This document shows, one piece after another, positions 1 to 5,588 of a DNA stretch of 5,997 nucleotides. This DNA comes from Eubacteriales Family XIII. Incertae Sedis bacterium (lineage in GTDB: Bacteria > Bacillota > Clostridia > Peptostreptococcales > Anaerovoracaceae): the NCBI GenBank assembly GCA_031276775.1, contig JAISML010000096.1:1-5997 (forward strand), written 5' to 3'. Each line of letters starts with the position of its first letter. Within the stretch, counting starts at the first letter, position 1. The notes under the pieces are model-generated. The model saw only the letters and a list, made by a program, of their open reading frames with translations. It was not told the origin of the DNA and did no database searches. Both the position numbers and the translations under genes were made by a program.

Positions 1-349
1 GAAAAAGGAAACGCCGAACACCATGGACGAAGATTACTATTTCTCGGAAGCCATGTCGTTTACAAAGATGAAGATGTCTTCTGTCCGCATGGCGAAAAAG
101 TATCTGTGCGCAGGGGAGCGCGTGTTGATCATAGACGATTTTCTTGCGCACGGGCAGGCGGCTCTCGCTTTGGTCGATCTCGTTTCGCAGGCCGGCGCGG
201 AAATTCTCGGCGTCGGCATCGTGATTGAAAAAGAATTTCAAGGCGGCGGGCGCAAATTGAGAAACAAAGGGTTCAGAGTCGAATCCCTTGCCATCGTCGA
301 AAAAATCGAAAATGGGGTCATTGTGTTCAGAGGAGAGACCGACGCATAA
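1..349 (+). CDS. xpt: Xanthine phosphoribosyltransferase, C-terminal part (5' end outside window)
   Basis: This cytoplasmic enzyme converts xanthine plus PRPP to XMP in purine salvage. The reading frame is open from base 2, and the window cuts off roughly the first 75-80 of about 190 residues. The ATG at 23 is therefore internal, not the start. Seen directly: the family block SFTK near the middle, the PRPP-binding strand and loop VLIIDDFLAHGQAAL (about 122-166), and the following IVIEKEFQ and GFRVESLAIV segments, all collinear with Bacillus subtilis Xpt as I remember it. The loop reads AHGQA where B. subtilis has ANGQA, a single substitution in the PRPP loop. The stop TAA is at 347-349. The gene precedes a purine-type ABC importer but is separated from it by a hairpin and a separate promoter, so the two are probably linked in function without sharing one transcript. 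The enzyme name is recognised from motifs only. Confidence 0.9.
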   Translation, partial: KKETPNTMDEDYYFSEAMSFTKMKMSSVRMAKKYLCAGERVLIIDDFLAHGQAALALVDLVSQAGAEILGVGIVIEKEFQGGGRKLRNKGFRVESLAIVEKIENGVIVFRGETDA

Positions 350-380
350 GAGCGCGAAGCGTAAATCCGGTTCCCGCGCA

Positions 381-423
381 GGGGTTGGCGGATCGCACGG
401 CCGCAGCGCGGTCCGCCGATCCC
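381..423 (+). terminator. Long hairpin after xpt, possible terminator without U-tract
   Basis: Bases 381-396 pair with 408-423 in a continuous 16-bp stem that includes three G-U pairs and closes an 11-nt loop. Its core is GGCGGATCGC (387-396) against GCGGTCCGCC (408-417). It lies 31 nt after the xpt stop and well before the next promoter, which suits a terminator or mRNA-stabilising 3' end. It is not followed by a T run (next bases GGCAACCGAATTC), so it is not a standard intrinsic terminator. Bases 387-394 can pair instead with GATCCGCC at 444-451, so two folds compete. Confidence 0.4.
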
Positions 424-469
424 GGCAACCGAATTCATGCGGGGATCCGCCAAAATTCTTCGCCGGCTA

Positions 470-498
470 TTTACTGCATTCCCGTTTTGCATTATAAT
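470..498 (+). promoter_or_regulatory. Predicted sigma-A promoter of the transporter operon
   Basis: The -10 element TATAAT (493-498) is perfect. TTTACT (470-475) matches the -35 consensus TTGACA at 4 of 6 positions, with exactly 17 bp between them. The element sits in a locally AT-richer patch of a GC-rich intergenic region. Transcription would start near 505, about 150 nt before the lipoprotein gene. The spacer contains a TGCATT direct repeat (475-480 and 488-493) that could be a protein-binding site, though this is speculative. Confidence 0.7.
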
Positions 499-504
499 AT
501 TCCT

Positions 505-657
505 ATCCTTCGGGCGATAATCCGACGCTCCCGCATGTGTACGGAATGTGTTTGTTTTGGCGGGCTGCCTTTGTTCGCAGGACATGACGGCGCTGTCGTG
601 TCACCGGCAATTCCGGAGGTTATACCCTGAAAAGTTGTTATGAAAAGGAGAAGAGGT
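505..657 (+). promoter_or_regulatory. Long structured 5' leader of the transporter operon, class unknown
   Basis: From the predicted transcription start to the lipoprotein ATG the leader is about 150 nt. By hand I can fold 530-534 with 560-564 (5 bp), 565-568 with 577-580 (4 bp), 581-589 with 594-602 (9 bp, two G-U pairs, tetraloop GCGC) and 604-607 with 613-616 (4 bp). The 581-602 hairpin is the strongest. The conserved pieces of the purine riboswitch aptamer, such as the TTTCTACC and ACCGTAAA-like segments, are absent. There is no T-rich terminator before the gene. A new regulatory RNA, a simple mRNA-stabilising leader or chance pairing all remain possible. Confidence 0.35.
645..650 (+). 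promoter_or_regulatory. Ribosome binding site that sets the lipoprotein start at 658
   Basis: AAGGAG ends 7 nt before the ATG at 658. The in-frame ATG at 640 has only GGAGGT at 615-620, about 19 nt away, which is too far. The shorter protein also begins with a normal lipoprotein signal (MRKIF...), which supports 658. Confidence 0.8.
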
Positions 658-1785
658 ATGAGAAAAATTTTTCCGATTGTTTTGTTTGTGATTGCATTGA
701 CCGTTTCCCTTGCCGCGTGCGGTTCCGACAAGGACAAGGGCGACGGCGCGGCCGGCGAAAAATCCGCGGAACCGCTTACGATAGGATTCATCTACATTGG
801 CACGGTCAATGACGGAGGATATACGCAGGCGCAGGACGCCGGGACGAAAGCCGTGGAATCGCACTTCGGCGATCGCGTCAAGGCGCTTCGATTGGAAAGC
901 ATTGACGATACGAACAAACAAGCCGCCATGGACGCCGCCAAACAGATGATCGATCAAGGCGCGAAAGTCATCGTCGGAACCAGCTTCGGCTTCGGCGAGG
1001 CTCTCAACGAAATGGCCAATTCGGGCGATTACGACGACATCACCTTCCTTCATTTTTCGGGGAGTTACATCAACGACACCAATCTCGGCAACTATTTCGG
1101 CGCGATGGAAGAGCCTCGGTATCTCTCGGGGATCATCGCCGGAATGCAAACGGAAAGCAACAAATTGGGCTATGTCGCCGCCTATCCTTATACCGAGGTG
1201 CAGATCGGCATCAACGCTTTCGCACTCGGCGCGCAGTCGGTGAATCCCGACGCGGAGGTGAAAGTCGTTTACATCAACAGCTGGTACGATCCGGCCAAGG
1301 AAAAAGAAGCGGCGGAAGCCTTGCTTTCCCAAGGTTGTGATGTGATCACGCAGCACGCCGACACGACGGGTCCGCAACTTGCGGCGGCTGCGGCCGACAA
1401 GTATGCGATCGGTTACAATCTCGACAACAGTGCGGTGGAGGGGTTGGAAGACGCATTTCTTACCGCGCCCATCTGGAACCACGAGATATTCCTGATCCCG
1501 ACCATTCAGGCCATCCTTGACGGAACATGGGAACCGGAGTCCTATTACGGCACGATGGCGGACGGTTACATCGATCTGGCGCCTCTGACCAAAAACGTGA
1601 GCGCGGAAGCCACCGCGAAAGTGGAAGAAGTCATGACGAAGATCAAGGCGGGTGAGTTCCCGATCTTCGTGGGCCCCATCAAAGACAACGCGGGCAACGT
1701 GAAAGTTCCGGAAGGACAGACCCTCGACAGAAGCGGCATCTGGAAGACCGATTACTTGGTGGAAGGCGTCACCGCAGGCGAGTAG
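658..1785 (+). CDS. BMP-family (PnrA-type) purine/nucleoside-binding lipoprotein of an ABC importer
   Basis: This is the extracellular, membrane-anchored substrate receptor of the importer encoded downstream; 375 residues from the ATG at 658. Residues 1-20 form a signal peptide with a basic start and hydrophobic core. The lipobox SLAAC gives a lipidated Cys21, followed by a charged flexible linker (about 22-39). The BMP domain (PF02608 type) starts at about residue 40 with TIGFIYIGTVNDGGYTQ and continues through GYVAAYPYTEVQIGINAF (171-188), NSWYDPAKE (207-215), TQHADT (231-236) and IGYNLD (251-256), ending near DYLVEGV. These blocks resemble the clostridial and proteobacterial subgroup that binds purine bases or nucleosides. 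The exact ligand cannot be read from sequence. It is the first gene of the operon, with a 63-nt gap and hairpin before the ATPase, a common arrangement when the receptor is made in excess. B. subtilis NupN is a distant functional analogue. Confidence 0.92.
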   Translation: MRKIFPIVLFVIALTVSLAACGSDKDKGDGAAGEKSAEPLTIGFIYIGTVNDGGYTQAQDAGTKAVESHFGDRVKALRLESIDDTNKQAAMDAAKQMIDQGAKVIVGTSFGFGEALNEMANSGDYDDITFLHFSGSYINDTNLGNYFGAMEEPRYLSGIIAGMQTESNKLGYVAAYPYTEVQIGINAFALGAQSVNPDAEVKVVYINSWYDPAKEKEAAEALLSQGCDVITQHADTTGPQLAAAAADKYAIGYNLDNSAVEGLEDAFLTAPIWNHEIFLIPTIQAILDGTWEPESYYGTMADGYIDLAPLTKNVSAEATAKVEEVMTKIKAGEFPIFVGPIKDNAGNVKVPEGQTLDRSGIWKTDYLVEGVTAGE

Positions 1786-1792
1786 AGGGACG

Positions 1793-1822
1793 GCGCGGAG
1801 CGATGCGACGGTCGCGGCGCGC
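1793..1822 (+). other. Intercistronic hairpin between binding protein and ATPase genes
   Basis: GCGCG (1793-1797) pairs with CGCGC (1818-1822). Inside a 2x2 internal loop, GCGAT (1800-1804) pairs with GTCGC (1811-1815) around a 6-nt loop. It starts 8 nt after the lipoprotein stop and leaves the ATPase ribosome binding site free. No T run follows, so stabilisation of the upstream message or partial attenuation is more likely than full termination. The fold is worked out by hand and no energy was calculated. Confidence 0.4.
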
Positions 1823-1831
1823 GGGCAATGA

Positions 1832-1837
1832 AAAGGA
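1832..1837 (+). promoter_or_regulatory. Ribosome binding site supporting the ATPase start at 1849
   Basis: AAAGGA ends 11 nt before the ATG at 1849, somewhat far but usable. The in-frame ATG at 1828 lies upstream of this site and is preceded only by GC-rich sequence with no Shine-Dalgarno match, so 1849 is preferred. A two-codon ORF (ATG GAT TGA, 1841-1849) overlaps the chosen start by one base. Confidence 0.6.
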
Positions 1838-1848
1838 AGCATGGATTG

Positions 1849-3378
1849 ATGACCGCGACACCGGCGATCCGGATGGAAAATATCACCAAGTCCTTTGGTT
1901 CCGTCACCGCCAATGACGGAATCAATCTCACCGTGTACAACGGGGAGATACACGCGTTGTTGGGCGAGAACGGCGCGGGCAAAAGCACGCTGATGAACAT
2001 GCTGTCGGGGATCTACCGTCCCGACAGCGGTTCCGTGCGCGTGAACGGGGAACCGGTCAACTTCGCTTCCCCGCGGGATTCCATCAAAAAAGGCATTGGC
2101 ATGATCCATCAACATTTCAAGTTGGTGGACGTGATGACGGCGGCGGAAAACATCATCCTGGGACGGCGCGGCGGGTTCTTTACGAAAGAAGCGAGCCTGA
2201 TTAAGCGGATTGCGGATATTTCCGACAGATACGGACTCGATGTCAATCCGCGCAAAAAAGTCTATGAGATGTCGGTCGGGGAAAAGCAAACGCTGGAGAT
2301 CGTCAAGGTGCTGTACCGGGGCGCGCGTATCCTCATCATGGACGAACCTACGGCGGTTCTCACCCCGCAGGAAATAGACGGCTTGTTTCGGATCATCAGA
2401 AACATGAAAGAACAGGGTTGTGCGGTCGTGATCATCACGCACAAGCTCAACGAGGTGATGGAAATCAGCGACAGAATCACCGTGCTGAGGCGGGGACGTT
2501 CGGTGGACACGATCCGCACGGAGGACGTGGAGATACCGGCTCTCATTGAAATGATGGTCGGCCGCAAGGTTGATATGAAAATAAGGCGCGAGGCGCCGCC
2601 GGTCGAGGGAAAGGAACTCCTGCGCCTCGACCGCGTCACCGTTGTGGACAGTGACAGGAAAGTGGCGTTGGACGGCGTCAGTTTTACGCTGAACACGTCG
2701 GAGATACTCGGCGTGGCGGGCGTCGCAGGCAGCGGGCAGAAAGAATTGTGTGAAACCATCGCCGGCCTGCAGTCTGCGGAGAAAGGTCGAATCTTCTTCG
2801 ACGGGAAGAATATTTTGGGCAAATCGCCGCGCGAGATCATCAGGCTGGGCATACGCATGGGCTTCATTCCGGAGGATCGCCTGGGTATGGGGTTGGTGGC
2901 GTCCATGGATATCGTCCGCAACATCATCCTGAAAGAATACCAAGGGCAGAAAGGCATCGTTCTGAAACGGGGCTTCGGCGCGGAAAAAGCGCGTGGGATC
3001 ATCGAACGTCTGGACATACAGACACCGAATTTGACGACGCCGGTTTCAAAACTGTCAGGCGGCAACATTCAGAAAGTACTGTTGGGGCGCGAGATCGATT
3101 CCGATCCGAAAGCGCTCATCACTGCCTATCCGGTGCGCGGTTTGGACATCGGCGCCTCTTACCGGATCTACGATCTGTTGAATGAACAAAAAAGCAGGGG
3201 CGTCGGGGTGATCTTTATCGGCGAGGATTTGGATGTGCTTTTGGAACTTTGCGATCGCGTACTCGTACTCTCCGGCGGGAAGATCACGGGCATTGTCGAC
3301 GCGAGGCGCGCGAGCAAAGAAGAAATCGGCTTCCTCATGGCGGGCGGGACGCACATGAGAGGAGGTGGCGGATCGTGA
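1849..3378 (+). CDS. ABC transporter ATP-binding protein, two fused nucleotide-binding domains (NupO-like)
   Basis: This cytoplasmic ATPase powers purine or nucleoside import; 509 residues, the usual length for YufO/NupO and related sugar-type ATPases. Domain 1 is complete: Walker A GENGAGKST (39-47), Q-loop Q88 in HQHF, Walker B ILIMDEPTAVLT with D165 and E166, and switch H198. Its signature is degenerate (SVGEKQ, 142-147). Domain 2 is the reverse: its Walker A is degraded (GVAGSGQK, 291-298, Gln in place of the catalytic Lys), its Walker B carries AYPV in place of DEPT (426-429), but its signature LSGGN (402-406) is intact. The expected result is one working ATP site, made of domain 1 Walker motifs and the domain 2 signature, as in other members of this family. 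The last codons overlap the next gene by 4 nt (GTGA), and the C-terminal RGGGGS is encoded by that gene's ribosome binding site region. The ATG at 1828 is a less likely start. Confidence 0.93.
   Translation: MTATPAIRMENITKSFGSVTANDGINLTVYNGEIHALLGENGAGKSTLMNMLSGIYRPDSGSVRVNGEPVNFASPRDSIKKGIGMIHQHFKLVDVMTAAENIILGRRGGFFTKEASLIKRIADISDRYGLDVNPRKKVYEMSVGEKQTLEIVKVLYRGARILIMDEPTAVLTPQEIDGLFRIIRNMKEQGCAVVIITHKLNEVMEISDRITVLRRGRSVDTIRTEDVEIPALIEMMVGRKVDMKIRREAPPVEGKELLRLDRVTVVDSDRKVALDGVSFTLNTSEILGVAGVAGSGQKELCETIAGLQSAEKGRIFFDGKNILGKSPREIIRLGIRMGFIPEDRLGMGLVASMDIVRNIILKEYQGQKGIVLKRGFGAEKARGIIERLDIQTPNLTTPVSKLSGGNIQKVLLGREIDSDPKALITAYPVRGLDIGASYRIYDLLNEQKSRGVGVIFIGEDLDVLLELCDRVLVLSGGKITGIVDARRASKEEIGFLMAGGTHMRGGGGS
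3360..3366 (+). promoter_or_regulatory. Ribosome binding site that selects the GTG start of permease 1
   Basis: AGGAGGT ends 8 nt before GTG at 3375, a near-ideal site lying inside the end of the ATPase gene. The first in-frame ATG (3390) would be 23 nt away. The resulting GTGA start-stop overlap suggests translational coupling to the ATPase. Confidence 0.8.
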
Positions 3379-4589
3379 TCTTCCCTTTCATGGCGATCAA
3401 AAGGGACGACATTCCCAAGAAGCGCGCGGCGGTCATCCGTATTTCATCCGTCCTGCTTTCCCTGCTCTTTGCGGGCGTCGTCCTCTTGTTCTTCGATTTG
3501 AATCCTTTCGTCGTCTTCGGCACCATCATCGAGGGATCGGTGGGCAGCGCGGCGCGGATACAGCAGACCATCGTCAAGGCTGTGCCGCTCACCGTCGCTT
3601 CGCTCGGCGTCCTCGTTGCGTTCAAGATGAAATTTTGGAACATCGGCGGGGAAGGGCAGATCGTCATGGGCGCGCTTGCGGCGTCCTTTGTCGCGCTGAA
3701 TTTCGGCGACGTGCCCCGGCCGATCCTGCTTCCGCTCATGGCGATCGCCGCTGTGGCCGGCGGAGGGGTATGGGCGCTCATTCCTGCGGCATTCAAAGCG
3801 AAGATGGGAACCAATGAGGTGATCTTCACGTTGATGATGAACTACATTGCCATCAAATTTGTGACCTATCTGCAATACGGTCCCTGGCGCGATCCCGCGT
3901 CCAAGGGCTTTCCAAAGATCCCGAATTTCAGCGACAACGGATTGCTCCCTTCGCTGTTCGGCATTCACATCGGCTGGATATTCGCCCTCATTTTGGTCGT
4001 TCTCGTGTACTTGTTCATCAATTATACGAAAAAAGGATATGAAATCGCGGTGGTGGGCGCGAGTATCGACACCGCAAAATACGCCGGCATCAACATTCCG
4101 TCCGTCATCATGATCGCCATGTTTGTTTCGGGCGGACTTTGCGGTTTGGTGGGGATGATACAGGCTTCCGCCATCGAAAAGACGCTCGTGTACGGCATCT
4201 CCGCCAATTACGGATTTACCGCCATCATCACCACGTGGCTGGCGCGGCTCAACGCCGTCGCCGTTTTGTTCGTGTGCGTCGCCTTTGCCATGCTGCTTCA
4301 GGGCGCGGCTTTCATCCAGCTTGCCATGAATGTTCCGGCCGCCGTGGCCGGCGTGGTGCAGGGCGTCTTGCTGTTCTTCGTGTTGGGCAGTGAATTTTTC
4401 CTCCGGTACAGAATACGTTTTACCGGACGCGGATCGCTTGCCGCAAAAGCGCGCGGCGCACGGAAGAACCCGTCCGCGGACGGACAGAGGGGCGGCGAAG
4501 TGTACGAAACCGGAAAAATCGACGGTGAATCGTCCGCAGACGAACGAACCTGCGGCGAAACGTCTGCGGACGGAGAGGAGGCGCGCTGA
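3375..4589 (+). CDS. ABC transporter permease 1 (BPD_transp_2, NupP-like) with repeated C-terminal tail
   Basis: This is one of two inner-membrane subunits forming the import channel; 404 residues from the GTG at 3375. After a short basic N-terminus come about eight to ten hydrophobic segments (roughly 22-40, 69-84, 94-110, 118-140, 148-167, 200-217, 243-264, 280-312, 322-342). Family blocks are clear: NIGGEGQ (89-95), GTNEVIFTLMMNYIA (145-159), and the cytoplasmic loop GYEIAVVGASIDTAKYAGI (221-239), which probably contacts the ATPase. The core ends near residue 343, about where the family normally ends. The remaining ~60 residues are hydrophilic, and the last 38 (367-404) are built from a 10-residue repeat close to SADGxxxGEx. 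That tail is unusual, and its role is unknown. The gene overlaps the ATPase gene by 4 nt and permease 2 by 1 nt (TGATG). Substrate is taken from the neighbouring binding protein. Confidence 0.92.
   Translation: MIFPFMAIKRDDIPKKRAAVIRISSVLLSLLFAGVVLLFFDLNPFVVFGTIIEGSVGSAARIQQTIVKAVPLTVASLGVLVAFKMKFWNIGGEGQIVMGALAASFVALNFGDVPRPILLPLMAIAAVAGGGVWALIPAAFKAKMGTNEVIFTLMMNYIAIKFVTYLQYGPWRDPASKGFPKIPNFSDNGLLPSLFGIHIGWIFALILVVLVYLFINYTKKGYEIAVVGASIDTAKYAGINIPSVIMIAMFVSGGLCGLVGMIQASAIEKTLVYGISANYGFTAIITTWLARLNAVAVLFVCVAFAMLLQGAAFIQLAMNVPAAVAGVVQGVLLFFVLGSEFFLRYRIRFTGRGSLAAKARGARKNPSADGQRGGEVYETGKIDGESSADERTCGETSADGEEAR
4470..4483. repeat. Perfect 14-bp palindrome with two related copies downstream
   Basis: CCGTCCGCGGACGG reads the same on both strands. 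Related sites CGTCCGCAGACG (4531-4542) and CGTCTGCGGACG (4561-4572) fall 60 and 90 bp later, in step with the 30-bp coding repeat. They may simply be by-products of the Ser-Ala-Asp codons in the repeat. Confidence 0.6.
4473..4586 (+). repeat. 30-bp in-frame tandem repeat, 3.8 units, at the 3' end of permease 1
   Basis: Units lie at 4473-4502, 4503-4532, 4533-4562 and 4563-4586 (last one partial). They encode SADGQRGGEV, YETGKIDGES, SADERTCGET and SADGEEAR, so the consensus is S-A-D-G-x-x-x-G-E-x. By hand count, unit 1 and unit 3 share 21 of 30 bases; unit 2 is the most diverged. The final unit carries the AGGAGG that serves permease 2. The exact 30-bp phase and conservation of the Gly-Glu pair at positions 8-9 argue for old tandem duplication over chance composition. 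Confidence 0.75.
4576..4581 (+). promoter_or_regulatory. Ribosome binding site of permease 2, inside the permease 1 tail repeat
   Basis: AGGAGG ends 7 nt before the ATG at 4589. It is encoded by the Glu-Glu-Ala codons at the end of the last tail repeat. With the TGATG stop-start overlap, ribosomes finishing permease 1 could re-initiate directly. Confidence 0.8.
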
Positions 4590-5515
4590 TGTCCGGTTTT
4601 CTCGCGGCGGCCATTGTTGCGGCCACTCCCCTGCTCTTTGCCACATTGGGGGAAGTGATCGCGGAGAAATCCGGCAGTCTGAATCTGGGCGTCGAAGGCA
4701 TGATGCTCATGGGCGCCGTCATCGGGTTTACGGTTGCATACGGCACGGGGAATCCTGCGGCGGCCATGATCGCCGCGTTTGCCGCAGGCGGCGCGGGCGC
4801 ATTCATCTTCGCGATCGTGACCGTATCCCTCCAGGCGAATCAGGTGGTCACGGGGCTTACGCTGACGATATTCGGCTCCGGGTTTTCCAGTTTTGTGGGG
4901 GACAGGATGATCGGACAATCGGTTCCCGCTTCGGTTCTGAAATTTTTCGCGCCGATCGACATTCCCTTGATCGGCGATATTCCGTTTGTGGGATCCGTAT
5001 TGTCCGGACACGATGCGTTCGTCTATCTCGGTTATGTGATGGTGATCGTCCTGTCGATCTACCTCTACAGAACGCGCGCGGGATTGAACATGCGGGCGGT
5101 CGGGGAGAATACCGCCGCCGCCGACGCATCCGGCGTCAACATCACTTTGTACAAGTACGCGCACATCATTTTCGGCGGCGGGCTTTGCGGTTTGGGCGGA
5201 GCTTATTTGAGTTTGGTCACCGTGCCCATCTGGCAGGCGGACGTCGTGACGGGGCGCGGTTGGATTGCCGTCGCCTTGGTGATCTTCGCGTCATGGAATC
5301 CGATCAAAGCGTTTTTCGGTGCATTTCTGTTCGGCGCACTGAGCATACTCGGGCTCAGGTTGCAGAGCATGGGGATTCACATTTCACAGTATTTGGTCGA
5401 TCTTTTCCCCTATGCGGCGACCATCGTCATCGTGATCATCGGCACCCACAAGAACCGCAAAGAGGATCTGCCGCCCGGAAACCTCTCGGAACCGTATTCC
5501 CGGGAAAACAGATAG
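4589..5515 (+). CDS. ABC transporter permease 2 (BPD_transp_2, NupQ-like)
   Basis: This is the second inner-membrane channel subunit; 308 residues, normal for NupQ/YufQ-type permeases. It is strongly hydrophobic, with about eight membrane segments. Recognisable family blocks are EKSGSLNLGVEGMMLMG (26-42), ANQVVTGLTLTIFGSG (83-98), the cytoplasmic loop GLNMRAVGENTAAADASGVNI (starting at 165), and GRGWIAVALVIF (about 222-233). The N-terminal NLGVEG matches NIGGEG in permease 1, as expected of paralogous partners. The ATG at 4589 overlaps the upstream stop by one base and has an AGGAGG at ideal distance. The short hydrophilic C-terminus (about 286-308) has no repeats, unlike that of permease 1. 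It probably pairs with permease 1 as a heterodimer. Specificity is not visible in the sequence and is inferred from the neighbouring binding protein and xpt. Confidence 0.93.
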   Translation: MSGFLAAAIVAATPLLFATLGEVIAEKSGSLNLGVEGMMLMGAVIGFTVAYGTGNPAAAMIAAFAAGGAGAFIFAIVTVSLQANQVVTGLTLTIFGSGFSSFVGDRMIGQSVPASVLKFFAPIDIPLIGDIPFVGSVLSGHDAFVYLGYVMVIVLSIYLYRTRAGLNMRAVGENTAAADASGVNITLYKYAHIIFGGGLCGLGGAYLSLVTVPIWQADVVTGRGWIAVALVIFASWNPIKAFFGAFLFGALSILGLRLQSMGIHISQYLVDLFPYAATIVIVIIGTHKNRKEDLPPGNLSEPYSRENR

Positions 5516-5535
5516 CAAGACAATCGCACGATGAT

Positions 5536-5565
5536 GCGCGGCCGTCCGGGCGGGGCGCGGCGCGC
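5536..5565 (+). other. GC-rich hairpin after permease 2, no U-tract
   Basis: GCGCG (5536-5540) pairs with CGCGC (5561-5565). After a one-base bulge, CCGT (5542-5545) pairs with GCGG (5557-5560) around an 11-nt loop. It lies 20 nt after the transporter operon, where a terminator would fit, but GAAAGATG follows instead of a T run. The segment is almost pure G+C, so some pairing is expected by chance. Confidence 0.3.
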
Positions 5566-5588
5566 GAAAGATGAATGGCGATCAAACG

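Noticed and set aside
23..349. ATG at 23 as the start of a short 108-residue protein.
   Set aside because: The frame is open upstream to the window edge, and the product is the C-terminal part of a longer Xpt, whose N-terminal portion must lie outside.
640..657. Upstream ATG at 640 as the start of the lipoprotein.
   Set aside because: It lacks a properly spaced ribosome binding site and would put MKRRRG ahead of an already complete signal peptide. The ATG at 658 has AAGGAG 7 nt upstream.
505..657. Purine (guanine/adenine) riboswitch in the transporter leader.
   Set aside because: The text ATAATCC at 517-523 resembles one short aptamer element, but the loop and junction segments that define the class are absent.
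1841..1849. Two-codon ORF ATG GAT TGA overlapping the ATPase start.
   Set aside because: The Shine-Dalgarno is only 3 nt away, too close for efficient use, and such mini-ORFs arise easily by chance.
601..2943. A 780-codon open frame on the minus strand, opposite the lipoprotein and ATPase genes.
   Set aside because: Its composition (His, Arg, Asp, Phe and Val rich, no domain I recognise) is typical of the reverse shadow of GC-biased codons. The + strand genes under it are unambiguous.
3444..4646. A 400-codon open frame on the minus strand opposite permease 1.
   Set aside because: It is rich in His, Arg, Asp and Gln with no membrane or domain pattern, and it lies opposite a clear permease with conserved motifs.
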